Assembly: GCF_947241705.1 (NCBI RefSeq)
Contig: NC_079260.1
Span: 124,001-188,000, forward strand
From: Saccharomyces mikatae IFO 1815
Lineage: Eukaryota; Ascomycota; Saccharomycetes; Saccharomycetales; Saccharomycetaceae
DNA: 64,000 bases
Direction of reading: 5' to 3'
Part shown: positions 50,542-60,043 of the stretch, piece after piece
Layout: each line of letters opens with the position of its first letter
Position numbering within the stretch: position 1 is the first letter of the stretch
The notes under the pieces: generated by a model
Seen by the model: the letters and a program-made list of their open reading frames with translations, nothing else
The model's database searches: none
What the model was told of the DNA's origin: nothing
Made by a program: the position numbers and the translations under genes

Positions 50542-52830
50542 ATGTTGGCATTCCGGAGACTTATTTTTAACCGAAGATCTTTCAGATCATGTACTGTACC
50601 AATCATAATTGGAAGTTTGCTCATCATTATCGTTCTTTTTCAACCATTTACACACCGAGATAATACACTCATAAAGTCTCTACGGTCAAGCGATGCGAAC
50701 AATACAAATAAAGGAGAATTGAGAGAAGAAGATCGCAAAGTGCTCATAGAGGCCTTCGGTTCTCCTGAAGTAGATCCAGTGTATAGTGTTCCAGTCTCTC
50801 CACTGGAGTTAGTTCCATTTTATGACCACTTTATAGACATGAAAAGAAAATCTAGCTGGTTAATTAATAAAAAGAGTTATTACAAGCATTTCAGCGAGTT
50901 AAGCTTGACGGATAGGTGCAAATTTTATTTCCGCACGCTGTACGCATTGGACGATGAATGGACCAATAGTGTTCATAAATTATTGTACAACATTAATGAT
51001 GCAAAAGAAAATAAACCAGTTAAGGGTCCGGATGGAAACACATTGGATGAAAATTCCGAGAAGCTCTACCACCGAAAGTATGACATGTTTCTAGCATTCG
51101 AGAGGATAAGGGCTTATGATAAATGTTTCATGCAAAATAATCCAGTTGATATTCGGGAAATTTTTCCAGGAAGCAACAAAGTGCCAAAAGAAAAGGTTCA
51201 ATCAAATTTAATCAAAACGTTAAATGCCACATTTCCTGACTATGATACGAAGAACTTCAAGAAATACGACCAATTTGAATTCGAAAAAAGAATGTATCCA
51301 TTTATAAATAACTTTACCACAGATACTTTCCGTGAAATAATCCCAAAGATTACGTCTCCCTTTGGAGAAGTACTAGAACAAGGTGTATTACCCAAGTTGA
51401 ACCATAAAACGGGTGAACTGGCCGTGTTCGAATGTGAATATAACCCAACAAAAACCTTCTGGTCAAATTGGAGAGATATGAGCGCTAAAGTAGCCGATCG
51501 TGGTATTATACTGAGTTTAGGTCCTAACCAGTTTGCATTAGCCGTTAAGCTTATCGCTGCTCTAAGGTTTCAGGGGAATAAGTTGCCAATTCAGATTGTA
51601 TACAGAGGAAATGAGCTGTCACAGGAGCTAGTAGACAAACTCATATACGCCGCCAGAAGTCCCGATTTCAAACCAGTGAAAAATAACTATGATAATTCCA
51701 CTAATGTTCCACAGAATATTTGGTTCCTAGATGTCTCTAATACTATACACCCCAAATGGCGGGATGACTTCGGTAGTTATAAAAGTAAATGGCTGGTAGT
51801 TCTTTTCAATCTTTTCCAAGAATTTGTCTTTCTGGACATCGATGCCATTAGTTACCAAGAAATCGATAAGTACTTCGACACGCCGGAATACCAGAAAACA
51901 GGGACTGTTTTTTATAGAGAAAGAGCTCTCACAGAAACGCTAGATGGGAGGTGTGTTGCTAGATATGAAACCCTTTTACCTAGAAAGCTTGAATCGAAAA
52001 ATTTCCAGAACTTACTCACTATTGATCCTGATACTGTTCTCAATAAATGTGATGAGTTATTAACAACAGAGGAGTACATTTTCAAATCTATGTTTCGCCA
52101 TAAAGGACAACATCAGTTAGAAGCTGGCTTATTTGCTATAGATAAGTCAAAACACGTATTACCTTTAGTGCTCGCCAGTATGATTCATTTGGCTCGTGAC
52201 ACGGGTGGCTGCACTCATGGTGATAAAGAAAATTTTTGGTTAGGGTTCTTGGCTTCAGGCCATCCGTATGCACTACAAGAAGTATATTCCGGGGCCATTG
52301 GTGACTATGTAAAGAAAACCGAGTTGGACGGAAAGAGGCAAGAAGCGGCAATCGAAATATGTTCCGGGCAAATAGCTCATATGTCTGTTGACAAGAAAAC
52401 CTTACTTTGGGTAAATGGTGGGGGAACTTTCTGTAAGCACGAGAGTGCAGCTGAAAAGGACTGGGAAAAAGAAGGCGATATAAGTAAGTTCAAAGAACAA
52501 TTCAAGACTATAGAAGACATGAAACAGTATTATTATTTAACTCCAATTAGCAGCAAATACGTGATTCTACCTGATCCAAAATCAAAAGATTGGCATAGGG
52601 CTTCTCCGGGAGCTTGTCAGGGTTATATATGGTGTGCCACTCACAAGACTCTTCTGAAACCATTTAGTTATAGCGACAGAACTACCCACGGTCAATTAAT
52701 TTCCCTAGATGATGATCAGCGTCTACTCATTGATTCTGTCAACACTGTCTGGTTGCACGCTAATAAAGACCAAACGAGAGCGTTCACTAAAGATGAGATA
52801 AAGGACTTAGAAAATTCGAAACACAAGTAA
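50542..52830 (+). CDS. MNN1: Golgi alpha-1,3-mannosyltransferase Mnn1
   Basis: 762 residues from the ATG at 50542 (MLAFRR). Mnn1 adds terminal alpha-1,3-mannose to N- and O-linked glycans in the medial Golgi. It is type II: a short basic cytosolic tail, a span near residues 18-36 (CTVPIIIGSLLIIIVLF), a stem and a GT71-type catalytic domain with the DXD-type metal motif in FVFLDIDAIS near residue 430. Several N-glycosylation sequons. This is the most diverged protein of the window relative to S. cerevisiae (about 75-80% as I recall), in keeping with rapid evolution of cell-surface glycosylation genes. Confidence 0.97.
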   Translation: MLAFRRLIFNRRSFRSCTVPIIIGSLLIIIVLFQPFTHRDNTLIKSLRSSDANNTNKGELREEDRKVLIEAFGSPEVDPVYSVPVSPLELVPFYDHFIDMKRKSSWLINKKSYYKHFSELSLTDRCKFYFRTLYALDDEWTNSVHKLLYNINDAKENKPVKGPDGNTLDENSEKLYHRKYDMFLAFERIRAYDKCFMQNNPVDIREIFPGSNKVPKEKVQSNLIKTLNATFPDYDTKNFKKYDQFEFEKRMYPFINNFTTDTFREIIPKITSPFGEVLEQGVLPKLNHKTGELAVFECEYNPTKTFWSNWRDMSAKVADRGIILSLGPNQFALAVKLIAALRFQGNKLPIQIVYRGNELSQELVDKLIYAARSPDFKPVKNNYDNSTNVPQNIWFLDVSNTIHPKWRDDFGSYKSKWLVVLFNLFQEFVFLDIDAISYQEIDKYFDTPEYQKTGTVFYRERALTETLDGRCVARYETLLPRKLESKNFQNLLTIDPDTVLNKCDELLTTEEYIFKSMFRHKGQHQLEAGLFAIDKSKHVLPLVLASMIHLARDTGGCTHGDKENFWLGFLASGHPYALQEVYSGAIGDYVKKTELDGKRQEAAIEICSGQIAHMSVDKKTLLWVNGGGTFCKHESAAEKDWEKEGDISKFKEQFKTIEDMKQYYYLTPISSKYVILPDPKSKDWHRASPGACQGYIWCATHKTLLKPFSYSDRTTHGQLISLDDDQRLLIDSVNTVWLHANKDQTRAFTKDEIKDLENSKHK

Positions 52831-54106
52831 AGCTAAATTACGTTAGGTTATTTTTCTCGGGTTGTATTAATTGGTAAAAGTCGACGTAAATTATATAAAA
52901 AGTAGCATATTGAATGAATGTTATAGTAACAATAAAACAGTAATGTGAGCTTATAGTTGTCTGGAATGGTATGTTTACTATTCTTCATTGCTAGGTTTTG
53001 CCTGAAACAGATTTTCTCTGGGTAGGCTTCGAGAACAGTGAGTGACGCACTCTCTATTGAAGTACCCGAAGCGCTTCAGTCTGCAATACTAATAAAATTA
53101 ATATCACGCTATATATAGTCCTAACTAAACCCAAAGTTCAGCGTGAATGAGACTAATTACACTTTCTTATTCTAGAATTTGGGTACATATTCAATCGCTT
53201 TCGATATTGAGGTTTACTTGGTTTTGGTTAAAGTTCTTCAAAAGAGTTCTACTTACTTTTTTTTTTCGACAGATTTCATCTATTACATCTCTTAAAGGAA
53301 AGCCACTAGGAGGTGGTTATTGTTTGAAGGTTTAGTTCTTCTTCAAAAGAATTATACTGCATCTCAATACTGTATTGGAAACAACACTTTATTTATTTTG
53401 TGATGATACGTTGATCATTATTATAAAATATATTGTAGACGCTTTCTACTATGTATGCAAATTAGCAATAATATATTGGATAATTTATTGCCATGTACTT
53501 GATCAATCATTACATACCAACACCATGCATTGTTCATTGAACATCTAAAAAAGTTGATTCCAGAATATTTGACGCCACAGTGTCTACCCCAGTATTGTGT
53601 TATAGTATTGTTGTACAAGAATTCCCTGAAAGAATTTTGTGGTACCATTAACAAACAACAATCCACCTTGATGACTTGAATTGTGTGCGAAAGGGAAGAT
53701 ACTCTGAAGTAACTTATGAAGGGGTATAGTTTTTCCCATGAGCAGAACTTTCGTTTTGCTGCAATTGTACTAGTGACATAGAATGGTACATTTACTGCTA
53801 CAGTAAGTGCTAATTTACTTTATGGAAAACAGGCCGCTCCACAAGTTTAAGAGAGGCGACTCGCATAACTCCGCTTTGATCTTTAATAGCATCCCAATCA
53901 TAAACTCTTTCAATTACCTCATACAACCGACTGATATATTACCCGAACATAAATACATGTAAATCTTCTCATAGAAAATTTTCCACAACGAAAAAAAAAG
54001 AGGCGATGAGATAAACTTTTGTTAATGAGCTTTGTTCATTAAAAGAAGATCAAAAGATATCGAGTTATCGACAGAGTACAAATATACTACATAAAAAGGG
54101 TAGAAG
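52831..54106. other. MNN1 / NOP16 intergenic region
   Basis: About 1.28 kb without a supported gene. Two short frames (53147-53335 plus, 53421-53666 minus) lack recognisable content. The NOP16 promoter motifs at its right end are listed separately. Confidence 0.45.
53974..54012 (+). promoter_or_regulatory. RRPE-like and PAC motifs upstream of NOP16
   Basis: GAAAATTTT (53974-53982) and the PAC element GCGATGAGAT (54003-54012) lie about 95-135 bases before the ATG. These are the Stb3 and Dot6/Tod6 sites of the ribosome-biogenesis regulon, matching the gene's function. Confidence 0.8.
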
Positions 54107-54808
54107 ATGACATCCGTAAGAAAAAGAAAGATGAAAAGGTCCTCTGTTGGGAAGGCAACTAGGAGAACCAAAGACAAACAAAGGAAAATCAACATTCAGT
54201 CCAATCCGATTATTGCAGCAAATTGGGATTATTCCCTGACAACCGCACAAAATTATAAGAGATTAGGTCTAAGAGCCAAGTTGCAAACACCGACGGGTGG
54301 TAAAGAGGCCGATTTAAGTAAGGTAGTTAAGAGAATTCCATTAACGAAATCTATGTTAGATGAAGATGAAGACGAAGATGAAGACCAAGACGAAGACAAG
54401 CAACATGATCATGTGACGGCTAGCGTGGAAGTTGATGAAAACGAAATCCCAGAAGGTGAGGCAAGAATACAACGTGATGAGAACGGTGATGTTGTAGGGG
54501 TTGTTTACGGTAAGAAAAAAAATTATGATGTCGATGATGATGTTGACACAATAAAAGCCAAAGAAATCAGTGAGGGGACTGAAGTTGTTAAGCAATTGGA
54601 AGCATTTGCATCTAGACCTGTTATTAAAAAGGAACGCTATCAAAGTGAAAGGGAAGAAGAATGGCTGGAAAAATTATATAATAAATATGGTGATGATTAC
54701 AAAAAAATGTTTTTTGACAAACAATTAAACATTTATCAACAATCTGAGGGCGATTTGAAAAGAAGACTTTTGAAGTGGAAGAAAAGAAGCAGTACCATAT
54801 CGAAATAA
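54107..54808 (+). CDS. NOP16: 60S ribosome biogenesis factor Nop16
   Basis: 233 residues (231 in S. cerevisiae). Nop16 is a nucleolar component of early 66S pre-ribosomes. The very basic N-terminus ([20 protein letters not shown]) acts as nuclear/nucleolar signal and RNA-binding tail. The [23 protein letters not shown] segment (about 31-53) is the family signature. An Asp/Glu run (about 84-98) and a second conserved C-terminal part ([22 protein letters not shown]) with a basic end follow. The PAC/RRPE promoter supports co-regulation with other ribosome-assembly genes. Confidence 0.97.
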   Translation: MTSVRKRKMKRSSVGKATRRTKDKQRKINIQSNPIIAANWDYSLTTAQNYKRLGLRAKLQTPTGGKEADLSKVVKRIPLTKSMLDEDEDEDEDQDEDKQHDHVTASVEVDENEIPEGEARIQRDENGDVVGVVYGKKKNYDVDDDVDTIKAKEISEGTEVVKQLEAFASRPVIKKERYQSEREEEWLEKLYNKYGDDYKKMFFDKQLNIYQQSEGDLKRRLLKWKKRSSTISK

Positions 54809-55044
54809 ACTAAAGGCAACTACCAATTATAATTTTATGTATGTTCTTATCTGTAGTTTTATGCATTAATATCAAATATGTCGAAAGGAGTAACTTTTGT
54901 TTGGTAAATCTATTTCTTTGTCCTAGTAGCGCGGGTGAGCAAGTAAAAAGTTGAGAAATGAAGCAGAGTTCAAATAGTAAATATAGTTATTCTCTTTATA
55001 TAAATATAAGGGAAGATAATATTAGGAATAAACCGAGAACTGAA

Positions 55045-56410
55045 TTAATTGGGTTCCACAAAGGCTCTATATGTAGTAAAAGCCTTATCTTCAGCTTCCA
55101 AATCAACAGGTAAATGGGGAGCAATGAAAAAGACAAAGCCTGGTTCCGCCTTTAATTTTTGGCCATCTGCCTTGATGTAACCATTACCCTTTGTAGTGAT
55201 CAAGATACTTGGACCATCAACACCTTCAAAGTGTCTTTGACCAAGTTTTTCATCAAAAGTAGTTTCTAATACAGCAAATTCCTCGATTGGAGGGTTATAT
55301 AATACCGACTTACCATCGCCTGAAGATCTGTCAAATTTTAAAGGCTGCATTTTTTGCTTTTCCACAGGATCATATGTATAAGTCAACATGGAGACTAAGT
55401 TTTTAACGTCCTTGAACTTTGGAGTGAAGCCCGCTCTAACAACATTGTCGGAAGCAGCCATACATTCCATGATATCGCCGCTTATATAAGCATGAGGATC
55501 CTTGGCTCTTAGAAAGATGGCTTCACCGGCGTTCAATCTGCAATGATTTAACAACAAACATCCACAAAACAAACCGACGTCATCGGGAAACTGTTCATTA
55601 AGTCTTCTAATTAATTCCGGTAAGTCTGATTTGTTAAAGTCAGAGGGAGATTTTTTCGATCTCTCGACCAAAGAGCGGGCTTGAGTCTTAACTTCGTCGT
55701 CGGAAGCGTTCATGACTTTACTAAAAACAGCTTGCAAGAGTCTCTTGTTCTGTTCATCTTCTGGTGAACCTTTCTTAGCGGAGGGTTGAATGCTATCAAC
55801 AAAATTCTGGGAAGTTTCTTCACCAACAATGTTGCGTAATTCAGGGATACGTTTCAACTCATCTGCGATTTCTTGCAATGGCTTAAACCCGCAAAATCCT
55901 TCGAAGTCAGTAACAGCAATGGCCATTTCAGGTTTATGGTTATCATCAGGATAGTTCTTAGGATCTTGAGCATGTAATGTTTTAGCTAAAGCCTTGTCGG
56001 GATGAGCTTGAATGGACAAGACTTTTCCAATGGACAAGACTTTGAAAAGAAAGGGCAACTCATTCGTGGCATGGAACTTATCAATTATGTCCTTACCTAA
56101 CATAGCAGAGGGGTCCTTGGAAATGATATCTCTCAGGGATTCCTTAGACTCATGATTGTAAGATGGCATCTTACTGTGAGTACCCATCCATAGTTCTGCA
56201 TATGGTTTGTCTTGTTCAATTTGAAAAGAAGGATCGGAGTGCGCAGCAAATTGAGCAACAGCTGAAGACGAGCCGATCTTACCCCAGTCGTATTGTTGGT
56301 AGCCTATATAGAGTCGTGCGCGTTGGTTAGTAAATCTGAGAAAAAAGATTCGGAGCTTTCTGAGAAAAATAATACATACCTGCGTCTAATCTGAATAACT
56401 TGTTGGACAT
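55045..56410 (-). CDS. PMI40: Mannose-6-phosphate isomerase, one intron
   Basis: Exon 1 is 56380-56410 and exon 2 is 55045-56303; 429 residues as in S. cerevisiae, starting MSNKLFRLDAGYQQYDWG. Donor GTATGT, branch TACTAAC (plus 56326-56332), acceptor TAG. Pmi40 is a zinc-dependent type I enzyme linking fructose-6-P to mannose-6-P for GDP-mannose and glycosylation. Zinc ligands are in SIQAHPDK and the HKPEMA helix; the type I signature appears as MECMAASDNVVRAG near residue 290. The C-terminal cupin part is intact. Confidence 0.97.
56304..56379 (-). other. PMI40 intron
   Basis: 76 bases on the minus strand with GTATGT donor, perfect TACTAAC branch site and ATATAG acceptor. Removing it joins the codons for D-A-G-Y-Q. 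Confidence 0.94.
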
Positions 56411-56878
56411 GCTTTGGATTGTCTTTATGTGAATTTCTTTACCTGTTCAAGTTCTCTTGGCGACAACCTGACAATCATGCATGCGAAAATATACTGAAAT
56501 TGCTACGTGTGTATATATAAATATGTAAACCGCGGTGAAAAAAAGAGAGAGACGCGATAAAAAATATTACAACCATTACCAAGCAATGGGTGCGGGACGA
56601 CCAGAGCTGGAACGACCAGTATTACAAGAAGAAGAGCAGACTAATATTGCACTCTTGAGAAATTACTGATCTACCAAGGAATGTCCTTGCTAAGATCATT
56701 TTGTAGACGAAGATGCCATGTTACGTACTTATTTTATGCTTGTCGCGTGGGACGATAACAATGCGGGGGGTTACGCGATACCCAATGTAGAACAGCAGCT
56801 GTTGGTGGCGAGCTTGGCATAAGATCGGCTTAAGGATTAGGAGTATACAAAAAACCATTTGAAAGAGTAAGTTCAACG
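56411..56878. other. Divergent PMI40 / FMP52 promoter region
   Basis: About 470 bases with nothing beyond promoter-type sequence recognised. Confidence 0.5.
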
Positions 56879-57574
56879 ATGAATGCGCTAGTATTAGGTG
56901 CTACAGGCCTATGTGGGGGAGGATTTTTGAGACACGCTCAGGAGGCCCCCCAGTTCGCTAAGGTTTATGCTATATTGAGAAGAGAGGCGCCCTTCCAAGC
57001 CGCTGGCAAGGTTGTGGCCATGGTAGAAAAAGATAGTTCGGAGTGGTCAGCGTTAGTCACGAACGAAATGCATCCGCAGGTACTATTCACCGCATTAGCA
57101 ACGACAAGGGCAGCTGCAGGTGGCTTGGACAAGCAGTACAAAATCGACCACGACTTAAATCTGCAATTGGCTCGGGCAGCCAAGGACAAGGGATGTGAAA
57201 CGATTGTACTTGTTTCTTCTGCTGGTGCTCATGCAGACTCTAGATTCGGCTACATGAAGATGAAAGGTGAAATTGAGCGTGATGTTATCGCTCTTAATTT
57301 CAAGCACACTATAATTCTACGTCCGGGCCCCCTTTTGGGTGAAAGGGAAAATTCTAAGCAGAGCGGGTTTGGTGGTAATCTTGCTGCTGCGTTGGGCGTT
57401 CGTGTGTACCGTTCTAGATTCCAGAGTTGGTTGGGCTACCCAGTCTACGGCGATGAGGTTGGAAAGGTTGGTGTTCATTTAGCTTTGAATCTCACTGGGA
57501 AGAGCAAAGTCCAATTTGTTTCGAGTAAGGAAATCCTCGACATTTCCAGTTCCCTTGAGAAAAATACTACTTAA
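56879..57574 (+). CDS. FMP52: Fmp52, NAD(P)-binding Rossmann protein of the mitochondrial outer membrane
   Basis: 231 residues, the same as S. cerevisiae. The N-terminus has the dinucleotide-binding loop LGATGLCGGGFLRH (GxTGxxG, residues 7-20). Later segments (TTRAAAGGLDKQYKIDHD, VLVSSAGAHADSRFGYMKMKGEIER with a YxxxK-like pair, and ILRPGPLLGER) match atypical short-chain dehydrogenases of the HTATIP2/TIP30 type. Found in purified mitochondria and highly expressed under oxidative or respiratory conditions. The substrate is unknown. Confidence 0.95.
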   Translation: MNALVLGATGLCGGGFLRHAQEAPQFAKVYAILRREAPFQAAGKVVAMVEKDSSEWSALVTNEMHPQVLFTALATTRAAAGGLDKQYKIDHDLNLQLARAAKDKGCETIVLVSSAGAHADSRFGYMKMKGEIERDVIALNFKHTIILRPGPLLGERENSKQSGFGGNLAAALGVRVYRSRFQSWLGYPVYGDEVGKVGVHLALNLTGKSKVQFVSSKEILDISSSLEKNTT

Positions 57575-57848
57575 ATCAAGTAGTGGTATTGTCTCCTAGT
57601 TGTTACTGTATTTATATTAACGTACTTTTGCGCGCACGGGCTCGGTTAAACACGGATTTTCAACAACTTCACAGTCATAGCGACTTTTGCTTTTTCGCCT
57701 CTTTGTTTGCTTTTGAATTAATGATGGTAAACAAAGGTTTATTGTAATGACATTTCGTTCATATATATCGTGTTTACGTTTAGCTGTATAAAGTGAATTA
57801 TTATCATTATCTAACGTTGCTTTTTTTTACATTGCTGTCTGCCCTCTT

Positions 57849-59741
57849 ATGCTTATAGAAAACAGTAATGATCGATTTGGTATCGTCATAGATGCAGGTT
57901 CTTCTGGTTCGAGAATTCACGTGTTTAAGTGGCAGGACGCAGAATCACTTCTTCGTGCAAAATACCAGGTCTCAGACTCCGTGTTTCAGTCAGTACCTCA
58001 TATTCATCAAGAGAATGACTGGACTTCCAAAATTAATCCAGGTTTATCCACTTTTGAAAGGAAGCCCAAAGAGTCTTATAAATCTCACATCAAGCCATTA
58101 CTTGATTTTGCTAAAGGAATTATTCCTGAATCGCATTGGTCAAATTGTCCCGTTTTTATTCAGGCCACCGCAGGCATGCGTCTTTTACCCCAAGACAGAC
58201 AATCAGCCATTTTGGATGACTTGTGTCAGGGGCTCAAACATCATTCAGAATTCCTAATTGAGGATTGCTCCTCACAAATCCAAGTTATCGATGGTGAAAC
58301 TGAAGGTTTATATGGCTGGCTCAGCTTGAACTATCTTTATGGACACTTCAATGACTTTAATCCGGAAGTTTCAGACCATTTCACTTTCGGATTCATGGAT
58401 ATGGGTGGTGCCTCTACTCAGATTGCATTTGCGCCGCATGATCGAGAAGAAATTGCTAGACATAGAGATGACATCGCCACTGTCTTCCTGAGGAGCGTTA
58501 ATGGAGATTTACAAAAATGGGACGTCTTTGTCAGTACTTGGTTAGGGTTTGGTGCCAATCAAGCTAGAAGAAGGTATTTGGCTCAGTTAATCAATACTCT
58601 ACCAGAAAACACAAATAATTACAAAGATGATGACTTTTCTACAAAGACTTTGAACGATCCATGCATGCCGCGAGGAAGTAATGCTGATTTTGAATTTAAA
58701 GATACCACTTTTCATATTACTGGTTCGGGGAATTATGTGCAATGTACCAAGTCTATTTACCCCTTACTTTTGAAAAATATGCCTTGTGATGACGAGCCAT
58801 GTTTATTTAATGGTGTTCATGCTCCTCGGATAGATTTTGCTAATGATAAATTCATAGGTACTTCTGAATATTGGTACACCGCAAACGATGTATTTAAGCT
58901 GGGGGGTGAATACAACTTTGAAAAGTATAGCCAAAGCGTAAGAGAATTTTGCAATTCCAATTGGACCCAAATATTAGGAAATAGTAATAAAGGAATGTAT
59001 AATTCTATTCCAGAGAGTTTTTTGAAAGATGCATGTTTTAAAGGCAACTGGGTCCTCAATATACTTCATGAAGGGTTTGATATGCCTCGAATAGAGGTTG
59101 ATGCCGAAAAGATCGATAATGAACCTTTGTTTCAAAGTGTGGAAAAAGTCAATGAACGAGAGCTATCCTGGACATTGGGTAAAATGTTACTTTATGCTTC
59201 TGGAAGTATATTAGCTGGTAGTGATGATTACGTAGTAGGCATTGCACCCAGTGAAAGAAGAACGAAACTCACAGGTAAGAAATTCATACCTGGCAAGTTA
59301 TTTGGGTCTAATCAATTACCTAAGCAAACCCCCAATTTCTCTACTAAATGGTTGTTGGTGTGGTTTACGATAATCTGTGTCATATTTTATTTGATCTTTC
59401 ATAATTCTCACACCACCAAAAGGCGATTTTTTGGATTCTATAACGTTACCAAGGACCTCAAGACAGGTATAAGGAGAAAGTTGAAGTTTTTAACGAGATC
59501 AGATCCATTTTCCAGATTGGAGGAAGGGGAATTTGGAACAAATGTGGATAGTTTGAAAGATGCGCACAGAATGAAGTGTAGCAGTATGTTTGATCTCGGC
59601 AAGAGTTCAGCAACAATGCAAAGGGAGCACGAACCGCAAAGGACAGCAAGTCAATCAGCTAATCTCGCTCCGTCAAACTTACGACCTGCGTTTTCCATGG
59701 CGGATTTCTCTAAATTCAAGGACAGTAGGCTATATGATTGA
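57849..59741 (+). CDS. YND1: Golgi apyrase Ynd1
   Basis: 630 residues, as in S. cerevisiae. Ynd1 hydrolyses nucleoside di- and triphosphates in the Golgi lumen, converting GDP to GMP for the GDP-mannose antiporter, overlapping with Gda1. GDA1/CD39 apyrase conserved regions are in order: ACR1 VIDAGSSGSRIHVFKW (13-28), ACR2 FIQATAGMRLLP, ACR3 IDGETEGLYGWL, ACR4 GFMDMGGASTQIAF and a C-terminal ACR5. One membrane span near 500-518 (WLLVWFTIICVIFYLIF), then a basic cytosolic tail that in S. cerevisiae binds regulators such as Vma13. Confidence 0.97.
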   Translation: MLIENSNDRFGIVIDAGSSGSRIHVFKWQDAESLLRAKYQVSDSVFQSVPHIHQENDWTSKINPGLSTFERKPKESYKSHIKPLLDFAKGIIPESHWSNCPVFIQATAGMRLLPQDRQSAILDDLCQGLKHHSEFLIEDCSSQIQVIDGETEGLYGWLSLNYLYGHFNDFNPEVSDHFTFGFMDMGGASTQIAFAPHDREEIARHRDDIATVFLRSVNGDLQKWDVFVSTWLGFGANQARRRYLAQLINTLPENTNNYKDDDFSTKTLNDPCMPRGSNADFEFKDTTFHITGSGNYVQCTKSIYPLLLKNMPCDDEPCLFNGVHAPRIDFANDKFIGTSEYWYTANDVFKLGGEYNFEKYSQSVREFCNSNWTQILGNSNKGMYNSIPESFLKDACFKGNWVLNILHEGFDMPRIEVDAEKIDNEPLFQSVEKVNERELSWTLGKMLLYASGSILAGSDDYVVGIAPSERRTKLTGKKFIPGKLFGSNQLPKQTPNFSTKWLLVWFTIICVIFYLIFHNSHTTKRRFFGFYNVTKDLKTGIRRKLKFLTRSDPFSRLEEGEFGTNVDSLKDAHRMKCSSMFDLGKSSATMQREHEPQRTASQSANLAPSNLRPAFSMADFSKFKDSRLYD

Positions 59742-60043
59742 ATGTGGTCGAGAAACTAGCGCATGAAAAAAAAAAAACATACTTATATATATGTATATAT
59801 GTGAAGTACCATTGTATTGCATTCAGGTCGGATCAACTCTTTCTTATCCACGTCACTCCAAACGTCACTTCTCTCTTTTTTCTTTTTGATTTTTTTTCAG
59901 TTGCTGAAAATTTTCGAGCGAGGCGATGAGATGAGCTAGTTACATTAAAAGAAAACTGTACTAGTAATGTTCTAGTCTTTATAATAAATTCGGTGCAAAG
60001 ACAGATAAAATAGATATACCATCACCGTTATAACACTTACATA
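59742..60043 (+). promoter_or_regulatory. NUG1 promoter with adjacent RRPE and PAC elements
   Basis: TGAAAATTTT (RRPE, 59905-59914) and GCGATGAGAT (PAC, 59923-59932) lie 8 bases apart about 110-140 bases before the NUG1 ATG, with a GCGATGAGATGAG extension. Textbook arrangement for a ribosome-biogenesis gene. Confidence 0.85.
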
